DNA of 64,000 nt from Burkholderia dolosa (GTDB lineage Bacteria > Pseudomonadota > Gammaproteobacteria > Burkholderiales > Burkholderiaceae). The position numbers and the translations under genes were made by a program. A model generated the notes under the pieces. It was not told where the DNA came from, ran no database searches, and was given only the letters and a program-made list of their open reading frames with translations. Shown piece by piece: positions 59,411 to 64,000 of the stretch. The stretch lies in the NCBI RefSeq assembly GCF_902499135.1, contig NZ_CABVPR010000020.1, forward strand, positions 24,491-88,490, written 5' to 3'. Numbering within the stretch: position 1 is the first letter of the stretch; each line of letters begins with the position of its first letter.

Positions 59411-61084
59411 TTACGCGCGTCCGTCGCGCAATTCTCGCCGCAGAATCTTGCCGACGTTCGTTTTCGGCAGCTCGGTACGGAACTCGACGAGCTTGGGCCG
59501 CTTGTAGCCCGTGAGCCGCTCCTTGCAATACGCGAGGATGTCCTTGTCGGTGAGCGCCGGATCCTTCTTCACGATAAAGAGCTTCACCGCTTCGCCCGAA
59601 TGTTCGTCCGGCACGCCGACGGCGGCAACCTCGAACACGCCCGGATGCGACGCGACGACGTCCTCCACCTCGTTCGGATACACGTTGAAGCCCGACACGA
59701 GGATCATGTCCTTCTTCCGGTCGACGATCTTCACATAGCCGCGCGCGTCCATCACGCCGACGTCTCCCGTCTTGAAGAAACCGTCCGCAAACATGACCTT
59801 CGCGGTTTCGTCCGGCCGGTTCCAGTAACCGGCCATCACCTGCGGCCCGCGAATACAGATTTCGCCCGGCTCGCCGAGCGGAACGTCGTTGCCGGCGTCG
59901 TCGCGGATCGCCACTTCGGTCGACGGCAGCGGCAAGCCGATCGTCCCGCTGTACTCCGTCGCAGTCACAGGATTGCAGGTCGCGACGGGCGACGTTTCGG
60001 ACAGCCCGTACCCTTCGACGATCGCCGTATGCGTCTTTTCATACCAGCGCTTCGCGACGCCTTCCTGGATCGCCATGCCGCCGCCGTTCGCGATCACGAG
60101 CTTCGACAAATCGAGCTGATCGAACTCCGGGTGGTTGAGCAGCGCGTTGTACAGCGTGTTGACGGCCGGAATCGTCGAGATCTGGTAGCCCTTCAGCGCC
60201 TTGATCATTCCGCCGATATCGCGCGGATTCGGAATGAGGATTCCCATGCCGCCGGTGCGCATCGTCAGGAAGCCGCAGACGGTCAGTGCAAACACGTGAT
60301 ACAGCGGCAGCGCGACGACCGTCACGAACTGCTTCACGTCAGGATATTTGTCGTGCGCAGGCTGATGCCAGGCGCCCGCCTGCAGCACGTTCGACACGAT
60401 GTTCCGGTGCAGCAGCGTCGCACCTTTTGCAACGCCCGTCGTACCGCCGGTGTATTGCAGGAACGCGACGTCGTCGGGGCCGAGCTTCGGCGGTTTGAAC
60501 GTTTGCCGTGCACCGTCGGCCAGCGCAGCCTTGAAACCGGTAAACGCCGGAAGCTGCCACGCCGGCACCATCTTCTTCACGTTGCGCACGACGTAATTGA
60601 CGAGCCATCCCTTGATGCCCAGCAAATCGCCCATCGACGCGACGATCACATGCTTGACGGCCGTGTTCGCGATGACGGCCTGCAGCGTCGACGCGAAATT
60701 CTCGAGGATGACGATCGCTTCCGCACCGCTGTCCTTCAACTGGTGTTCGAGTTCGCGCGGCGTATACAGCGGATTGACGTTGACGACGGTATAGCCGGCG
60801 CGCAGGACCGCGGCAATCGCGACCGGGTACTGCAGCACGTTCGGCATCATGATCGCCACGCGCGCGCCACGTGCGAGACCGCGCGATTGCAGCCACGCGG
60901 CAAACTGGCGCGACAGCGTGTCGAGTTCGCCGTACGTGATCGCCTTGCCCATGCAGACGAATGCGTTGCGGTCGCGATATTGCCGGAAGCTTTCGTCGAG
61001 CAGATCGGGAACGGACGGATACGGAGACGCATCAATTTCGGCTGGAACGCCGGGCGGGTACGACTTCAGCCAAATCTTCTCCAT
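59411..61084 (-). CDS. fadD: Long-chain fatty acid--CoA ligase
   Basis: Activates fatty acids to acyl-CoA for beta-oxidation. The ATG at 61084 (MEKIWLKSYPPGVPAEIDAS) gives 557 residues. The ATP/AMP motif FLQYTGGTTGVAKGATLLH is near residue 212, VEGYGLSETSPVA near 351, and the C-terminal YVKIVDRKKDMILVSGFNVY and KTNVGKILRRELRD segments, with the catalytic lysine, are intact. It lies 136 bp downstream of the molybdopterin gene on the same strand. Confidence 0.93.
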   Translation of the reverse strand: MEKIWLKSYPPGVPAEIDASPYPSVPDLLDESFRQYRDRNAFVCMGKAITYGELDTLSRQFAAWLQSRGLARGARVAIMMPNVLQYPVAIAAVLRAGYTVVNVNPLYTPRELEHQLKDSGAEAIVILENFASTLQAVIANTAVKHVIVASMGDLLGIKGWLVNYVVRNVKKMVPAWQLPAFTGFKAALADGARQTFKPPKLGPDDVAFLQYTGGTTGVAKGATLLHRNIVSNVLQAGAWHQPAHDKYPDVKQFVTVVALPLYHVFALTVCGFLTMRTGGMGILIPNPRDIGGMIKALKGYQISTIPAVNTLYNALLNHPEFDQLDLSKLVIANGGGMAIQEGVAKRWYEKTHTAIVEGYGLSETSPVATCNPVTATEYSGTIGLPLPSTEVAIRDDAGNDVPLGEPGEICIRGPQVMAGYWNRPDETAKVMFADGFFKTGDVGVMDARGYVKIVDRKKDMILVSGFNVYPNEVEDVVASHPGVFEVAAVGVPDEHSGEAVKLFIVKKDPALTDKDILAYCKERLTGYKRPKLVEFRTELPKTNVGKILRRELRDGRA

Positions 61085-61220
61085 ACTGCGCGTCTCCTCA
61101 CTGATTTTCGAATGGTCGTGCGAAAACGCATCGTAGCCGGTCGCCCGCCGCGAGACAACCGGGTTAGACGGCCCCTTCGAACGCAAAGCCAGATTCGTCC
61201 GATCATACAGCGACGTGCGG

Positions 61221-63296
61221 TCAAATTCGCTCAACTTCGACGAGACAGTCGTAAAACGTCGCGGCGTTGCCGAGATCGGTGAGCGCCTGACTCGTCACTT
61301 CATTCGCGTTCCGGCCATCCGGAGACAGCTTCTTCCACCAGATCGACAGCCCGACGACGAGCCCGGTGCGTGCGCGGTCGGCCACCCTCGCGCGCGCCTG
61401 CATCGAGCCGCGGTCGTTGAAGACGCGTACCAGGTCGCCATCGCCGATACCGCGCGCATTCGCGTCGGCCGGATGCATGTCGACGTGCGGCTCCCCTTCC
61501 GTGCTGCGCAGGCTGTCCACGTTCACGAAAGTGCTGTTCAGGAAGTGGCGAGCCGGCGGCGAAATCATCGCGAGCGGATAGCGGGCGGCAAGCTCGGGCG
61601 CCGACTCTGCCGACTCGAACGGCGGCAAATAGTCGGGTAGCGGGTCCATACCCATCTGCTCGAGGCGCGCGCTATAGAACTCGCACTTGCCCGACGGCGT
61701 GCGGAAGCCGCCGTTGGCAAAAGGGGCGTCCGGCAGTTTCAGCTTCAGCCAGCCGACACGCTTCAGCGTGTCCCAGTCGCTGTCGAGTATCGGGTCGTCC
61801 CAGCGGAGCGCCGCGCGCGCAACTTCTTCGTCGCTGTGGTACAGCGCGGGCTCGTCGAGCCCCATGCTTCGCGCGATACCGCGGAAGATCTCCGTGTTCG
61901 GCCGCGCCTCCCCGACCGGCGGAATCGCCGGCAGATTCGCCATCACATACGTGTGGCCGTACGATTTGTGGATGTCCAGGTGCTCCAGTTGCGTGGTCGC
62001 GGGCAACACGATGTCGGCAAAGTCGACCGTATCGGTCTTGAAGTGCTCGAGAACGACAGTGAACAAGTCTTCTCTCGCGAATCCGGCCGCCACTTTCGAC
62101 GAGTCGGGCGCGACCGCGACAGGGTTCGAGTTGTAGACGATCACGGCCTCGATCTTAGGTCCGAACGTACTGTCGCCCGGATGCAGCAGCGCGTCGCCGA
62201 TCGCATTCATGTTCACGCTGCGCGGCAGCTTGTGCGGCCAGCCCGGCATCAAGTCGGGACGCAGCAACGCGGCCTGATTGACCGGCGCGAATTCGGACGA
62301 CGACAGCAACAATCCGCCGGCGCGATCGCGCCATGCCCCTGTCAGCGCCGGCAGACTCGCGATCGCGCGCACGGCGTTGCCGCCGCCTCGCACGCGCTGC
62401 ATCCCGTAATTGAGGCGAATCGACGCCTTCCGGGTCGCGCCGTAACGGCGAGCGAGCTCGATCAGCTCGGACGCGTCGATCCCGCAGATCCGCGCGACAC
62501 GTTCCGGCGGATAGGACATCGCCCGCGCCTTGAGCGCATCGAAGCCGAGCGTGTGAGCCGCAATGTAATCGTGATCGAGCAGATCTTCGGTGATCAGCAC
62601 GTGCATCATGCCGAGCGCGAACGCGCCGTCGGTACCCGGCTTCAACGCGATGTGCTGATGACACTTCTCGGCAGTCAGCGAGCGGTACGGATCGATCGCG
62701 ACGAGACGCGCGCCACGGCGTTTCGCCTCCTGCGCCCGCGTCCAGAAGTGCAGGCTCGATGCGATGGGATTGGCACCCCATATCAGGATCAACTCGCTTT
62801 CTTCGAAATGCTCAAGATGCATTCCGATGTTGCCACCGTAGGTATAACGCAACCCCGCGGCACCGGCTGCCGAACAAATTGTCCGCTCGAGTCGCGACGC
62901 ACCGAGTTTGTGGAAAAACCGCTGGGCGATTCCCTCGCCCTGGACGAGCCCCATCGTTCCCGCGTAGCTGTACGGCACGATTGCTTCCGGCGCGCGCGCG
63001 GCGATTTCGCCCAGGCGACGTCCGATCTCGTCGAACGCGTCGTTCCAACTGATCGGTACAAAGCGGCCTTCGCCCTTCGGGCCGACACGCTTCAGCGGAA
63101 CGGTGAGGCGATCGGGATGATGAACGCGGTCGGCATATCGACTGACTTTCGTACACAACACGCCTTGCGTCGGCGGGTGATCGGGATCGCCGGCGACCTT
63201 GATCGCCTTGCCGTTCTCGACCGTCACACGCATCGCGCACGTATCCGGACAATCATGTGGGCAGACGGCCGGAGCGACCTGTATGGCGGCGTTCAT
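61221..63296 (-). CDS. Molybdopterin oxidoreductase of the DMSO reductase (BisC) family
   Basis: A 691-residue molybdenum enzyme of unknown substrate. The ATG at 63296 (MNAAIQVAPAVCPHDCPDTC) fits. A [4Fe-4S] site is formed by C12, C16, C20 and C48 (C-x3-C-x3-C-x27-C). The molybdopterin domains include GTMGLVQGEGIAQRFFHKLG, LILIWGANPIASSLHFWTRA and the C-terminal dinucleotide-binding domain (MHPADANARGIGDGDLVRVF). There is no twin-arginine signal, so it should be cytoplasmic. No partner iron-sulphur or membrane subunit gene lies beside it. Confidence 0.88.
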   Translation of the reverse strand: MNAAIQVAPAVCPHDCPDTCAMRVTVENGKAIKVAGDPDHPPTQGVLCTKVSRYADRVHHPDRLTVPLKRVGPKGEGRFVPISWNDAFDEIGRRLGEIAARAPEAIVPYSYAGTMGLVQGEGIAQRFFHKLGASRLERTICSAAGAAGLRYTYGGNIGMHLEHFEESELILIWGANPIASSLHFWTRAQEAKRRGARLVAIDPYRSLTAEKCHQHIALKPGTDGAFALGMMHVLITEDLLDHDYIAAHTLGFDALKARAMSYPPERVARICGIDASELIELARRYGATRKASIRLNYGMQRVRGGGNAVRAIASLPALTGAWRDRAGGLLLSSSEFAPVNQAALLRPDLMPGWPHKLPRSVNMNAIGDALLHPGDSTFGPKIEAVIVYNSNPVAVAPDSSKVAAGFAREDLFTVVLEHFKTDTVDFADIVLPATTQLEHLDIHKSYGHTYVMANLPAIPPVGEARPNTEIFRGIARSMGLDEPALYHSDEEVARAALRWDDPILDSDWDTLKRVGWLKLKLPDAPFANGGFRTPSGKCEFYSARLEQMGMDPLPDYLPPFESAESAPELAARYPLAMISPPARHFLNSTFVNVDSLRSTEGEPHVDMHPADANARGIGDGDLVRVFNDRGSMQARARVADRARTGLVVGLSIWWKKLSPDGRNANEVTSQALTDLGNAATFYDCLVEVERI

Positions 63297-63614
63297 TGTT
63301 TTCGATGCGGAAATGGGGATTCGCAAATTTTACGTGGGCGAGCGCCGGAGCGCGGTCATTTCCCGCTGATTCTCGATGTTTTGACGAAGGTTCGCCGTCG
63401 ACACGCCGAGCAAGACTATCGGGAAGCGGTGATTGCGATCCAGCGACATGAGGAAGTACTCCGCGCCGGGCCATCAAACCGAGCCGTTTTGCATGTTCGG
63501 CATGATCGACCGGCTTCAATACGGGGGAGTGCGTCGTAGGCGTTGGTGCGGGCCGTCGCGACGCCGCCCCGCGAGCGTAGCGGGCGCCCGGATGTTTTTT
63601 CGTGGCGCAAACGC
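63297..63614. other. Intergenic region between the molybdopterin gene and the 5S terminator
   Basis: I see no supported gene. It should contain the promoter of the molybdopterin oxidoreductase; TAAAAT on the - strand near 63330 is a possible -10, without a clear -35. Confidence 0.4.
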
Positions 63615-63639
63615 AAAAACCCCCGCCGATTGGCGGGGG
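63615..63639 (-). terminator. Terminator of the rrn operon
   Basis: Stem CCCCCGCC / GGCGGGGG with a 4-nt loop (63620-63639). Five A on the + strand at 63615-63619 read as T on the - strand. It lies 17 bp after the 5S gene. Confidence 0.92.
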
Positions 63640-63655
63640 TTTGCGCGGCAAGGGG

Positions 63656-63771
63656 AGCCTGACGATTACCTACTTTCACACGGGAATCCGCACTATCATC
63701 GGCGTAGAGTCGTTTCACGGTCCTGTTCGGGATGGGAAGGGGTGGGACCGACTCGCTATGGTCATCAGGCA
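63656..63771 (-). rRNA. rrf: 5S ribosomal RNA
   Basis: On the - strand the sequence starts TGCCTGATGACCATAGCGAG, includes CCCATCCCGAACAGGACCG and ends GTCAGGCT. This is the burkholderial 5S pattern, in which the two ends pair (GCCTGATGAC / GTCAGGC). Ends are accurate to a few bases. Confidence 0.95.
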
Positions 63772-63942
63772 AAGAGGGTTGTCATAGCGCGTTGCGCTAC
63801 GACCAATCCGGAAGAAGCAGTAATGAGGTTGTGGTATCTGGCACACACGCGGGAGTCAACCGCAGTACGTCGGGTGCGGTGCACACGACGTTCGACATTC
63901 GCAAGCGCTGACGCGCTGACGGTTGTCGAAACAGACTGGTTA

Positions 63943-64000
63943 TAGGATCAAGCCTTACGGGCAATTAGTATCGGTTAGCTGAACGCATTACTGCGCTTAC
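63943..64000 (-). rRNA. rrl: 23S ribosomal RNA, 3' end (partial)
   Basis: On the - strand, GTAAGCGCAGTAATGCGTTC followed by AGCTAACCGATACTAATTGC and GGCTTGATCC is the conserved 3' end of betaproteobacterial 23S rRNA. The rest of the gene and the 16S gene lie beyond the right edge. The exact mature end is uncertain by a few bases. Confidence 0.93.

Overview
This window is a GC-rich stretch (my impression is mid-60s percent GC; not computed) from a betaproteobacterial chromosome, almost certainly Burkholderia, probably the B. cepacia complex. The evidence is the gene order (accC-prmA, nrdA/nrdB, the complete dcw cluster mraZ to ftsZ followed by a peroxiredoxin and lpxC, pilBCD-coaE-zapD-yacG), a lysine/alanine-rich histone H1-like protein, a Gram-negative porin, and the 3' end of an rrn operon whose 23S and 5S sequences look burkholderial. 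I cannot name the species. The region is core chromosome: I found no insertion sequence, integrase, prophage gene or CRISPR array.

Layout. 1-5.5 kb (+): the 3' part of accC, prmA, a zinc-ribbon DUF3426 membrane protein, tpx, a PfkB-family nucleoside kinase and a glycine-zipper lipoprotein. 5.7-11.7 kb (-): an H1-like DNA-binding protein, then nrdB and nrdA (class Ia ribonucleotide reductase) behind a promoter with two NrdR boxes. 11.8-13.6 kb (-): ampD, a small PP0621-type protein and a CcsA-like membrane protein. 13.7-24.3 kb: ffh and hpt (+), marC and proS (-), rppH and a CNP1-like lipoprotein (+), proB, obg, rpmA and rplU (-), ispB and a tRNA-Pro(CGG) gene (+). 24.4-31.0 kb (+): a CorC-type protein, then pilB-pilC-pilD-coaE-zapD-yacG. 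31.1-36.6 kb (-): a Nudix hydrolase, a DUF815 ATPase, argJ and secA, with a DUF721/DciA gene diverging at 36.9 kb (+). 37.4-56.7 kb (-): lpxC, a peroxiredoxin and the whole division and cell wall cluster from ftsZ back to mraZ. 57-63.3 kb: coq7 (-), a porin (+), fadD (-) and a molybdopterin oxidoreductase (-). 63.6-64 kb (-): 5S rRNA and the 3' end of 23S rRNA.

How the genes work together. The dcw cluster holds the lipid II pathway (MurC-F, Ddl, MraY, MurG), the septal synthase (FtsW, FtsI) and the divisome core (FtsL, FtsQ, FtsA, FtsZ). Seven gene junctions are four-base ATGA overlaps. Its promoter lies over four 10-bp-spaced repeats that fit autorepression by MraZ. nrdA has a consensus-like promoter overlapping two NrdR boxes spaced 31 bp centre to centre, followed by a leader of about 320 nt. 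pilBCD supplies a type IV pilus or secretion ATPase, platform protein and prepilin peptidase, and leads into coaE and the FtsZ-associated zapD.

I see no undescribed multi-gene system. The observations most worth a second look are regulatory or structural: a terminator-like hairpin just before the proS start codon, a long structured nrdA leader, an orphan terminator that could end an unannotated small RNA near 6.6 kb, the repeat-built H1-like gene with three hairpins behind it, and a 43-nt hairpin upstream of lpxC.
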